From the NCBI RefSeq assembly GCF_004119455.1, contig NZ_NRQT01000001.1, positions 310,001 to 374,000 of the forward strand: a DNA stretch of 64,000 bases, given 5' to 3'. Made by a program: the position numbers and the translations under genes. The DNA comes from Chryseobacterium sp. CH25 (GTDB lineage Bacteria > Bacteroidota > Bacteroidia > Flavobacteriales > Weeksellaceae). The stretch's first letter is position 1, and each line of letters begins with the position of its first letter. The notes beneath the pieces are model-generated. The model was given only the letters and a program-made list of their open reading frames with translations, was not told where the DNA came from and made no database searches. This document shows positions 42,283 to 51,107 of this stretch, piece by piece.

Positions 42283-43071
42283 ATGAAAATCAAAGACACA
42301 AAAAGCAAAGAAACACTTCAGGAACTGATCGACACAAAGGATTTCGTGGCTCATATTTCTGTAGACTGTACGATATTCGGCTTTCATAACAATATTCTGA
42401 AAGTACTGTTATTAAAGTATCATGATCTGGATCTGTGGTCACTTCCGGGTGGTTTTGTTTTCAATGATGAAGACCTTCGGGAAGCAGCAGAAAGGGTTTT
42501 GTATGAGCGGACCCATCTTAAAGATCTGTTTTTAAAGCAATTTCATACGTTTGGAAGAATTGACCGTACAGAAAATAACGTTCATCAGATTCTTCTTAGA
42601 AATAAAGGAATTGAAGTACCGGAAGACCATTGGATTTTCCAGAGGTTTATTACGGTAGGATACTGCAGCCTCATCGATTTTTCACTCACAAATACTTTCC
42701 CGGATGCTTTTAATGAAAGCTGCGAATGGTTTGAAGTAAACAATCTTCCTAAGATGGCATTCGACCACGACAGAATCATAGAAACCGGATTAGAATATCT
42801 GAGAATGAATATCAACACTGAAGTGGCAGCCAGCAATCTTCTGCCTGAAAAATTTACCATGAAGGATCTTCAAGCTCTTTATGAAACCATTTTAGGGCAA
42901 AAATTCAGAAGAAATAACTTCCAAAGGAAAATTTTAAGTCTTAATATTCTTGACAGACTGGAAAAATTATATGATGGTTCTGCCAATAAGGCTCCGTACC
43001 TGTATAAATTCAAAACAGAAGTTCATAATGCCACTAATCAGTATCCAATCTCCAATGATGAGGAGGTTTAA
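42283..43071 (+). CDS. Nudix-domain transcriptional regulator (NrtR/AraR-like)
   Basis: A 262-residue protein with an N-terminal Nudix domain (about 20-150) and a C-terminal winged helix (TMKDLQALYETILGQKFRRNNFQRKIL at about 190-217). The Nudix box starts G57 with Glu63 in place and Arg71, but the key positions are Val72 in place of Glu, Arg76 in place of Glu and His78 in place of Gly. Catalysis is thus unlikely, as in known Nudix-related regulators that bind a sugar or nucleotide effector. It lies 16 bases after the MFS gene and next to the SusCD operon, so it is the probable local regulator of glucan use. Confidence 0.88.
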   Translation: MKIKDTKSKETLQELIDTKDFVAHISVDCTIFGFHNNILKVLLLKYHDLDLWSLPGGFVFNDEDLREAAERVLYERTHLKDLFLKQFHTFGRIDRTENNVHQILLRNKGIEVPEDHWIFQRFITVGYCSLIDFSLTNTFPDAFNESCEWFEVNNLPKMAFDHDRIIETGLEYLRMNINTEVAASNLLPEKFTMKDLQALYETILGQKFRRNNFQRKILSLNILDRLEKLYDGSANKAPYLYKFKTEVHNATNQYPISNDEEV

Positions 43072-43199
43072 AATATGAATTTTATCCCTTAATCAGGAAA
43101 AAACCATATTATCTGTTTGAAAACCAGCATTTAGATAAGTTTTCAAAAAAATTTCTCAAACACCACGAAAAATGTTATTTTTAACAAAATCAAAAAATC

Positions 43200-44378
43200 A
43201 TGTCATATTATCCTCTTACAAGCATCCCTGATTATTATGGAATTGATGCTTTACTTACTGAAGAACACAAACTGATCCGCCAATCTGTAAGAGATTGGGT
43301 TGAAAGTTATGTAATGCCGCAGATTGACCAGGCAGCCCAAAATCATACTGACCTTCCTGGTTTGATGAGAGAATTAGGGAAAATTGGGGCATTAGGACCA
43401 TATATTCCGGTTGAATATGGAGGTTCAGGATTAGATCAGATTTCTTATGGTCTTATCATGCAGGAGTTGGAAAGAGGAGATTCCGCAGTACGTTCTGCTG
43501 CTTCAGTACAAAGCTCTCTGGTAATGTTTCCTATTAATGAGTTCGGTTCTGAAGAACAGAAAAAGAAATACCTTCCCAAATTAGCTGCAGGAGAAATGAT
43601 TGGTTCTTTTGGATTAACTGAGCCTAACCACGGTTCTGACCCAGGTTCCATGGAGACTTATTTTAAAGATATGGGAGACCACTATCTTTTGAATGGTGCT
43701 AAAATGTGGATCACCAACTCTCCTCTTTGCGATATTGCAGTGGTATGGGCAAAAAATGAGGAAGGAAAAGTACAGGGATTAATTGTTGAAAGAGGAATGG
43801 AAGGATTCACGACTCCGGAAACACACAATAAATGGAGCTTAAGAGCTTCCAAAACAGGAGAACTGGTATTCAATGATGTAAAAGTACCGAAAGAGAACTT
43901 ACTTCCAGGAGTTACAGGATTAAAAGGACCTCTATCTTGTCTGAACTCTGCAAGATATGGAATTTCATGGGGAGTAATTGGAGCTGCTATCGACTGTCAT
44001 TGTACAGCAGTTCAGTATTCTAAAGAAAGAAAACAATTTGGTAAGCCAATTGGTTCTTATCAGCTTCAACAGAAAAAATTAGCTGAATTCTTAACAGAGA
44101 TTACAAAAGCTCAGTTGTTATGCCTTCAGTTAGGAAACCTTAAAAATGCTCATAAAGCAACTCCTGCGCAAATTTCTATGGCTAAGCGTAACAACGTAAA
44201 AATGGCAATTGATATCGCAAGAGAATCAAGACAGATCCTTGGAGGTATGGGTATCATGGGTGAATTCCCAATGATGAGACATGCTGCCAATCTGGAGTCA
44301 GTTATTACTTATGAAGGAACTCACGATGTTCATTTGTTAATCACCGGTTTAGATATTACAGGTATCAACGCTTTCTAA
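43200..44378 (+). CDS. Acyl-CoA dehydrogenase, probable glutaryl-CoA dehydrogenase
   Basis: A 392-residue FAD-dependent acyl-CoA dehydrogenase. The catalytic base is Glu372 in ITYEGTHDVH. FAD-binding segments include FGLTEPNHGSDPG and WITNSP, and the C-terminal part has RQILGGMGIMGEFPMMRH. RSAASVQSSLVMFPI and EYGGSGLDQISYGLIMQELERGDS fit the glutaryl-CoA dehydrogenase subgroup, which oxidises and decarboxylates glutaryl-CoA to crotonyl-CoA in lysine and tryptophan breakdown. The subgroup is a likely but not certain call. It has its own terminator and is not in a visible operon. Confidence 0.9.
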   Translation: MSYYPLTSIPDYYGIDALLTEEHKLIRQSVRDWVESYVMPQIDQAAQNHTDLPGLMRELGKIGALGPYIPVEYGGSGLDQISYGLIMQELERGDSAVRSAASVQSSLVMFPINEFGSEEQKKKYLPKLAAGEMIGSFGLTEPNHGSDPGSMETYFKDMGDHYLLNGAKMWITNSPLCDIAVVWAKNEEGKVQGLIVERGMEGFTTPETHNKWSLRASKTGELVFNDVKVPKENLLPGVTGLKGPLSCLNSARYGISWGVIGAAIDCHCTAVQYSKERKQFGKPIGSYQLQQKKLAEFLTEITKAQLLCLQLGNLKNAHKATPAQISMAKRNNVKMAIDIARESRQILGGMGIMGEFPMMRHAANLESVITYEGTHDVHLLITGLDITGINAF

Positions 44379-44398
44379 GGAAAGGGAAATATAGAATT

Positions 44399-44433
44399 AA
44401 GAGTCTGGTCTTTGGATCAGACTCTTTTATTTT
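44399..44433 (+). terminator. Terminator after the acyl-CoA dehydrogenase gene
   Basis: A 9-bp stem AAGAGTCTG/CAGACTCTT (44399-44407 with 44418-44426) plus a T-rich tail. Confidence 0.85.
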
Positions 44434-44538
44434 ACTCACATTTCAGAGAATTTAATATTCAGTGAATAATTATTAATGTCGGAATATTTTTGAAGAATTA
44501 ATAAAAATACTACCTTGACAATAGTAAAAATCCACGAT

Positions 44539-46494
44539 ATGAAGAAAATCACAACTTTTTTGATAGGACTCGCTGCGCCTTTTTATTTCGCCCAGCAGCC
44601 TGGAGACCTCGTAAGCTCCGAACTTAAACTGGATTTAACACCGCAAGGGGTTGTTAATTTCATAGCCAATAATCTTGGTGAACAAAATGCCCCTGACTTT
44701 GTAAGTTATCTGAATGGCTTCAATGTTGGTTTAAAAGGATATAAAATAACCTATTATACCAAAAATGAAAACAATGTCCTTGTAAAAGCAACAGGACTTC
44801 TGATGTATCCTAATGTGAATATGAAACTTTCCACAGTAGTCTCAGATCATGGAACTACTGACAGCAGACACAATGTTCCTTCCAATTTTAAAGGAGCACT
44901 AACTGCAGGATTTGTAGTGGAGCTTTCATATGTTCTCAATGGTTATATTTTAATGGCTCCTGATTATGTAGGGATGGGAGACGGAGATGGTGTACACCCT
45001 TATGTAGATTATGCTACTGAGTCCGGTGCCACTATCGATTTTGTTACCGCAGCCAACAAAGTGTTATCACAATTGAATATAAAACGATATGATGAATATT
45101 TCCTTGCAGGCTACTCACAAGGAGCGCATGCAGCCATGTCTACTTTAAAAAGATTAAATGCATCAAATCCCGGAAATCTAAAGTTCAAATATGCTTATAT
45201 GGGCGATGGTCCTTATGATATGTCAGAAACAACTTTAAAAAAAGGAGTTTTAGAAAAAGATATTTATCCGTTCAGCTCATTCCTGGCCAATGTACTTCAC
45301 AGCTGTAATAATACCGGATACAAAACCTATACTAATGATATTTCAGAAGTCATTTCTGCAGAATATCTTGAGAAATACAATTATCATGTTGTTCAGGACA
45401 ATGGTGGCCTACTTTGGGGACCATTTTTATGGAGAAAACTATTCACAACCAATTTTATTAATGAGGTAACCAACAATCCTAATCATAAATTCAGACAATG
45501 TCTGAAGCCCAAAGATGTATACGACTGGTATAACAAAACCCCTATGACTCTTGGGCATTCTACCGTTGATCTTGCTATTCCACCGGAAAACACATCCAAA
45601 ACCATTGATGTACAGCGTGGCTATTATGCATGGTGGGATCTTAACAAATATAAGCTGGATTCTTTCTACTGGGGACCAATTGGCCATGTGGGCGGAATTG
45701 TCCCATTCGTTTTGGCTTCCAATGCTAAATTTAATACTTTAAGAAGCGGTGGACTTTTTAATCAATGGGCTGCAGTAGGGTCTATTTTTGGAAAACAGTC
45801 CGCAGAGACTTTATCAGAAACACCTACTCTATTTTCATCTCAGATCAAGCCTGATCTTGGGAATATGCAGTTGATGGAAGTAACTGATTTTAATAACGAA
45901 AAAGCAAGCAGCAAATCTGCAGACAAGCGTACCCTGTCCTCCTTAAATGATGGAGTTTATCTGTTAAAAGTAAATGAAAACAATCAGGAAAAAATGCTTC
46001 CGTACATTAAAAATACCCCGAGAGAAATCGCTGAAAATGAAATTGTACAATCAGAGAACAATTCCATTTTAAAATTGAAAATTGACGAAAACGAACTTTC
46101 AGCAGTTCATATTTTTGATGAAAATAAAAATCTGGTGACCTCCATTTCAAAAGATCAGTATCAAGAAAACGATGGAATCAGTTTAAAAAATCTGGATGCT
46201 CAGAAATACACATTCGAAGTAGTTACCTCATATTATAATTTACAGTTTAATAAAAATATTGGAAACAGCAGACTGGAAAGCAGTACAGATATCTTTGCTC
46301 AGAACAAGCAGATAAGAGCCAGAGCTAATGACAACATTAAAAATATCAACATTTACAGCATTTCCGGAGCTTTGATTCACCAGCAGGAAGTAAACTCCCA
46401 ACAATTTGAATCAAAAAGTATGGAACCGGGTATATATGTTGTACAAATGACTCTTTCCAACGGGAAAACCATCAATAAAAAAGTTAAACTTTAA
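44539..46494 (+). CDS. Secreted alpha/beta hydrolase with T9SS sorting domain
   Basis: A 651-residue secreted protein with a signal peptide (about 19 residues). Residues 60-410 form an alpha/beta hydrolase of the secretory-lipase type, with nucleophile Ser193 in AGYSQGAH, VVSDHGTT near 101 and ILMAPDYVGMGDG before it. A linker of about 150 residues follows. The last 75 residues are a T9SS type A sorting domain (INIYSISGALIHQQEV to MEPGIYVVQMTLSNGK and KKVKL). The protein is thus exported across the outer membrane and attached or released. Substrate could be lipid or ester. The ATG at 44539 is preferred over a TTG 24 bases earlier because it gives a normal signal peptide. Confidence 0.88.
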   Translation: MKKITTFLIGLAAPFYFAQQPGDLVSSELKLDLTPQGVVNFIANNLGEQNAPDFVSYLNGFNVGLKGYKITYYTKNENNVLVKATGLLMYPNVNMKLSTVVSDHGTTDSRHNVPSNFKGALTAGFVVELSYVLNGYILMAPDYVGMGDGDGVHPYVDYATESGATIDFVTAANKVLSQLNIKRYDEYFLAGYSQGAHAAMSTLKRLNASNPGNLKFKYAYMGDGPYDMSETTLKKGVLEKDIYPFSSFLANVLHSCNNTGYKTYTNDISEVISAEYLEKYNYHVVQDNGGLLWGPFLWRKLFTTNFINEVTNNPNHKFRQCLKPKDVYDWYNKTPMTLGHSTVDLAIPPENTSKTIDVQRGYYAWWDLNKYKLDSFYWGPIGHVGGIVPFVLASNAKFNTLRSGGLFNQWAAVGSIFGKQSAETLSETPTLFSSQIKPDLGNMQLMEVTDFNNEKASSKSADKRTLSSLNDGVYLLKVNENNQEKMLPYIKNTPREIAENEIVQSENNSILKLKIDENELSAVHIFDENKNLVTSISKDQYQENDGISLKNLDAQKYTFEVVTSYYNLQFNKNIGNSRLESSTDIFAQNKQIRARANDNIKNINIYSISGALIHQQEVNSQQFESKSMEPGIYVVQMTLSNGKTINKKVKL

Positions 46495-46534
46495 CATCTA
46501 ATCCTTTTTATATATCATTTTCAAGTTAATTTTG

Positions 46535-46560
46535 GCACTCCAGCAATGGGGTGCTTTTTT
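46535..46560 (+). terminator. Terminator after the T9SS hydrolase gene
   Basis: GCACTCC/GGGGTGC (46535-46541 with 46548-46554) with a 6-base loop is followed by a run of six T. Confidence 0.88.
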
Positions 46561-47040
46561 ATTTTTACACACTTTTGAAGACAATGAAGATCCTTAATTT
46601 CATTACCATTTGATTCAAGAATAAGGTTTACACTTTCATTTTCAACACAAAGTCTCTATATACCAGATTGTTATACTTTCAGGAAGCAAAGAAATCCGAC
46701 TTTATCGTTGATAAGGCTATAAGAATATACATACGCTTAGAGAGAATCAATAAAATTAATTTCACAATTTGCTTCCTTAAAAATCAAGTATCATGAAAAT
46801 AAAACTTTGTGTTACAATAATCACAAATTGCTGAGCGAGCATTCTTCAAAAAAATAACTCCAACAATACTAATTAGAAATAAAACCCTAAAAAGCTTTAT
46901 CAAAACACACATTAAAACCCACTAAATAAACACCTTACATTTACTTCTCACTTTTAAAAACTTAAATAAACACGAAGCAAGCAAAATGATTTTTATCAAT
47001 TATTTTAAATTATTCTAAATAAAATTAGAAATCTTATTTA
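46561..47040. other. Gene-free AT-rich gap before the TonB operon
   Basis: I see no gene, repeat or clear hairpin in these 480 bases. A 13-codon frame at 46793-46834 is too short to support. The gap probably holds the control region of the receptor operon. Confidence 0.5.
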
Positions 47041-47048
47041 TTGGCTCC

Positions 47049-47056
47049 TACCTTTG
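47049..47056 (+). promoter_or_regulatory. -7 box of the TonB receptor operon
   Basis: TACCTTTG is a perfect TAnnTTTG match, 11 bases before the ATG at 47068. It lies inside the longest open frame, which supports starting translation at 47068. Confidence 0.55.
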
Positions 47057-47067
47057 CCGGAAGAAAA

Positions 47068-49866
47068 ATGCCGATGGTACATAACGATCCACGATTCCCA
47101 TTAAAAACACAGATTTTTACACTTTTATTTCTCGCTACATTTTCAACAGTTCAATCACAGGACAGGTCTGCCAATGTTTCATTTGAAGTAAGAAATAATC
47201 ATTCTGCCCCAGCAGCCGGTTCAGAAATCAAAATTATATCTGATAAAAATACCTATTCCGTATCTACAGACGATAAAGGAATTGCCGTTATCACTGCCAT
47301 CCCAGGTCAATACGCTATTGAAATTCGAAAAAATGGTATCATTCAATATTCTGGTAAGATTGTCATTACAAAGCCTGAAGTATTTACTTTTTCATTAACA
47401 GACAAAATTAATTCTATTGAAGAAGTAATTATTACTGCTAAGGAAAGCAAGGGGTTAACTTCATCTTCTGTGATTAGCCAAAGGGCAATGCAGCATTTGC
47501 AGCCATCAAGTTTTACAGATCTTCTTGAATTACTTCCCGGAGGACGATCCGGAGACCCTGTTTTAAACCAAGTGAATAAGATCAGTCTTCGTGAAACTGG
47601 TAATCCTGGCAATGATTATAATACTTCTGCAATGGGTACAACCTTTCTGGTAGATGGTGCTCCATTGAACTCCGGTGCCAACCTTCAGTATACTTATGAT
47701 TTTTTAGATAAAAGCAATAACGGATTGAAAAGGCGGCTCAATCTTACAAGCGGTGTTGATATGCGCAGTATTTCTACAGATCAAATTGAAAAAGTGGAGA
47801 TTCTTCGTGGAATTCCTTCTGTAATCTATGGAAACCTGACGTCAGGGATTGTTAAAATCACGAACAAATCAGGGTATACCAAATGGAAATCCAGATTTAA
47901 AGCGGATGGTTACAGCAAACTATTTGCAATCAGTAAAGGATTTGAAGACAAAGAACGAGATCTAAAAATAAATGCAGGGATTGATTATCTGAATGCGAAA
48001 TCTGATCCAAGAGACCGACTTGAAAATTATAAAAGGATTACTGCAAATTTTGCACTCATCAAAGAGAAACAACAAAGTCATGGTACATTCAGATGGCAGA
48101 CTCATCTTAGCTACACAGGTTCACTGGATGGTTCAAAAACTGATCCGGATGCAGATTTATCTCAACTAAACTCATATGAAGTCAACAATCATCTTGTAAG
48201 TCTTTCAAATGTATTGAATTATACAAAAACTGGACTTTCATTTTACAGATCAACAGAAGTTCAGGCTACAGTTAATCAGAGGTTTGATAAAATAAAACAA
48301 ACCAAATTTATCCAGTTGGAAAATGCAACCGCTTTCCCACTTTCCAGAACTGAAGGTGAATACGATGGTTATTATCCTGAAGCCCGATATATTTCTGATT
48401 ATACAGTAGATGGGAAACCTCTGGATATTTTTGTAAAAATGGTCAATAATTTCCAATGGGACTTTAAACACATTAAAAATGAGATCAATACCGGATTCGA
48501 CTGGCAACTCAGTAAAAACTGGGGTCAGGGACAATTATTTGACATTTATAAACCTATAGATCCTAAAGCTACCTTCAGACCGCGTGCCTATCGTGATGTT
48601 CCAGCCTATTCCACTTCTGCTATGTTTTTGGAAACCATCAGTACAGCAAACCTTGGACAGCATCAACTTATATTGGCAATGGGATTAAGAGGAAATTCAA
48701 TACTGAATATCCCCGCTCATTTTAAAATGAATGGAAAAGTTTATCTGGACCCAAGAATCAACCTCCAATGGAGTCTTCCGGAGTTCAATATAATGAATAA
48801 GAAATCTCAATTGGCATTCACATTAGGTTATGGTAAACAGAGTTTATTCCCGGATCTAAACCTTTTGTACCCTGAATTGATTTATAAAGATATTCAGCAG
48901 CTCAATTATTTCCATTCTAACCCAAATTATAGAAGAGTAAACTATAAAACCAAGATATACAATCCTCAAAATACAGAAATAGAACCTGCTATCAATGAGA
49001 AGTTTGAAGCGAGAGTAGATTTCAGCCTGGGCCTTCATCAGCTATCTGTAACTGTTTTTAAAGAAAAGATGCACAATGCTTTCCGTACGATGAACGAATA
49101 TGCGGTCTATGAATATAAAAAATACGACACCTCTGCCCTTAACCATGAAGCCATAACTTCTCCGCCGGACATCACTACACTGCCCTATCAGAACCTAATG
49201 GAAAACTTTATGTATTCTTCACAACGTAATGGAAGTAAAATAGATAAGGAAGGAGTGGAATTTCAATATTCTTCCAACAGAATTCCAGTCATCAATACCA
49301 GATTTACGTTGAGTGGTGCATGGTTTCGTACAAAATACGGGAACAGTCTTCCGGTTTACAAAAGACCGGATATGCTGATTAATGGGAAACCTTATCCTTA
49401 TCTCGGACTTTATAACGGAATGGAACCTAATTCCGTAAACGAAGTCCTGAATACGAATCTGATGATGGATACCTATATTCCAAAATTAGACCTGATCTTC
49501 TCTACATCTTTCCAGTTTTCATGGTATTCGATGAGAAAATTAGATCCTATGAACGGAGCTCCCAGCCATTATGTGGACCAAAACGGTCATATATTTCCAT
49601 TTAATCCTGATACAGCAAAAGGAACGCTTCTCGAAAGGCTGATGATTGCACAGAATGAAGACCGCTATAATGCTACCAGAAGACCATTGGAAGCCAATCT
49701 TAATCTTAAGGTAACCAAAAGTTTCAGACATAAAACAGTTATCGTTTCCATGTTTGCCAACAGGCTTTTCAGCTATTACGCACCTTATAACGTCAATGGC
49801 TTTACCATCAACAGAAAAGGGATTAATGACCCCTATTTCGGGATGGAGATCAATTTCAATTTATAA
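47068..49866 (+). CDS. TonB-dependent outer-membrane receptor
   Basis: A receptor of 932 residues if started at 47068; an upstream TTG at 47041 would add nine residues but falls before the -7 box. A signal peptide is followed by a carboxypeptidase-regulatory-like domain (about residues 30-105: SFEVRNNHSAPAAGSEIKII to FTFSLTD). The TonB box is in IEEVIITAKES. The plug then shows ALWLITE-free segments such as SSFTDLLELLPGG and EILRGIPSVIYGNLTSGIVKITNK. The barrel ends YFGMEINFNL. It is not a SusC type and has no SusD partner. It heads a four-gene operon with a lipoprotein, an outer-membrane barrel and a di-haem peroxidase. A metal or metal complex is a plausible ligand but this is inference. 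Confidence 0.93.
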   Translation: MPMVHNDPRFPLKTQIFTLLFLATFSTVQSQDRSANVSFEVRNNHSAPAAGSEIKIISDKNTYSVSTDDKGIAVITAIPGQYAIEIRKNGIIQYSGKIVITKPEVFTFSLTDKINSIEEVIITAKESKGLTSSSVISQRAMQHLQPSSFTDLLELLPGGRSGDPVLNQVNKISLRETGNPGNDYNTSAMGTTFLVDGAPLNSGANLQYTYDFLDKSNNGLKRRLNLTSGVDMRSISTDQIEKVEILRGIPSVIYGNLTSGIVKITNKSGYTKWKSRFKADGYSKLFAISKGFEDKERDLKINAGIDYLNAKSDPRDRLENYKRITANFALIKEKQQSHGTFRWQTHLSYTGSLDGSKTDPDADLSQLNSYEVNNHLVSLSNVLNYTKTGLSFYRSTEVQATVNQRFDKIKQTKFIQLENATAFPLSRTEGEYDGYYPEARYISDYTVDGKPLDIFVKMVNNFQWDFKHIKNEINTGFDWQLSKNWGQGQLFDIYKPIDPKATFRPRAYRDVPAYSTSAMFLETISTANLGQHQLILAMGLRGNSILNIPAHFKMNGKVYLDPRINLQWSLPEFNIMNKKSQLAFTLGYGKQSLFPDLNLLYPELIYKDIQQLNYFHSNPNYRRVNYKTKIYNPQNTEIEPAINEKFEARVDFSLGLHQLSVTVFKEKMHNAFRTMNEYAVYEYKKYDTSALNHEAITSPPDITTLPYQNLMENFMYSSQRNGSKIDKEGVEFQYSSNRIPVINTRFTLSGAWFRTKYGNSLPVYKRPDMLINGKPYPYLGLYNGMEPNSVNEVLNTNLMMDTYIPKLDLIFSTSFQFSWYSMRKLDPMNGAPSHYVDQNGHIFPFNPDTAKGTLLERLMIAQNEDRYNATRRPLEANLNLKVTKSFRHKTVIVSMFANRLFSYYAPYNVNGFTINRKGINDPYFGMEINFNL

Positions 49867-49886
49867 CAATTTCAAATCAATACGTT

Positions 49887-51106
49887 ATGTTTAAACATTT
49901 ATTAAGAACACTATTTGCATTGTGTGCTGTATTCAGTATTGCAGCATGTTCGTCAGATTCCGATGCGCCGGAAGTACAGGCACAGACCACTTTAAACCTA
50001 CAGTTGAAGGTAGTTCCGGAAAATATCCAGGTAAAAGAATATAAAAACCTTACCATAAATTTTAAGGAACTGAATACTGGTTTCACCACTACCCAGGAGC
50101 TTAAGAATACAAATTCCCTGAAAACAGTTCTTCCTATGGGAACTTATAATATTACTGTAGAAGGTAGCATTGTATATTCAGACAATTCAGTAGCAACTGA
50201 AGCAAAGGTAGGCGGTGCACAAACCGGAATGGTTATCAACGGTACTGAACAGACCAAAACTATTGACATTTCAATGAAAGCCGGAAGCAGTGACCTGATC
50301 CTTGAAGAAGTATTCTATACAGGAACTACAACTCCGCAGGGAGCTATGTATTTTGGTGATCAATATTTTAAAATAACCAATAATACAGACAAAACTTTAT
50401 ATGCTGACGGAATGTTACTGATACAGTCTGCTTTTATGACCAATGAAAAACAGGATTACAGCCCGAATATCACAGGAACAACATTCTCTGCCGGAGCAAT
50501 CATCAGAATTCCAGGTAACGGAACTACTTATCCTGTACTGCCGGGAGCATCTATCATAATTGCGGAAGATGCTATTAATCATAAAGAGTTTAATCCTTCA
50601 TCTATCAATCTGTCTCACGCTAATTTCCAGATTTTCAAGGAAGATTCTGATGATATTGACAATCCTGCTGTCCCTAAAATGGCAAATGTATTTGAAAAAT
50701 GGTGATTCACACCCAGGGATATTATGCATATGCTCTAGCTCGTATGCCACAAGGAATGACTAATGAATCATTAGTAAGCCAGAATTCATACACTTATACT
50801 TACAATCTTACTTTTGGAGGAGATGTTTATCCTATGGATGGAACAGCCGTTAAAATACCGAATGAATGGATCACAGATGCAGTAAATCTAAGTGTACAGG
50901 ATTCTTTCCAATGGTTGGTAACTTCTCCTTCTTTAGACATGGGATGGACATCTGTAACTTCTTTTGACGGGGATAAAAACCGTTTTGGAAAAGCAGTCCG
51001 AAGAAAGGTTATCGGAAAAAATGCAGATGGTAAAGATATCTTGAAAGACACCAATAATTCCACTGCAGACTTTGATCACGGGGTAAAACCTTCATTATTC
51101 AACTAA
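49887..51106 (+). pseudogene. DUF4876-like lipoprotein, frameshifted
   Basis: A surface lipoprotein of about 406 residues when joined. The lipobox precedes Cys21, followed by SSDSD, a Bacteroidota lipoprotein export signal. Residues 30-130 resemble an Ig-like/carboxypeptidase-regulatory beta domain (LNLQLKVVPENIQVKEYKNLTINF to MPMGTYNITVEG). Then come LILEEVFYTGTTTPQGAMYFGDQYFKITNN and a long beta-rich part, recognised from memory as DUF4876. The frames break at an A5 run (50695-50699). Six A give VFEKMVIHTQGYYAYALA. The second part could instead start by itself at ATG 50699, overlapping the upstream stop, but it would lack a signal peptide. It sits between the receptor and the barrel gene. 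Confidence 0.75.
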
Positions 51107-51107
51107 A

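Noticed and set aside
46793..46834. A 13-codon frame MKIKLCVTIITNC in the gap before the TonB operon
   Set aside because: Too short, no ribosome or promoter signal and no supporting context; AT-rich DNA produces such frames often.
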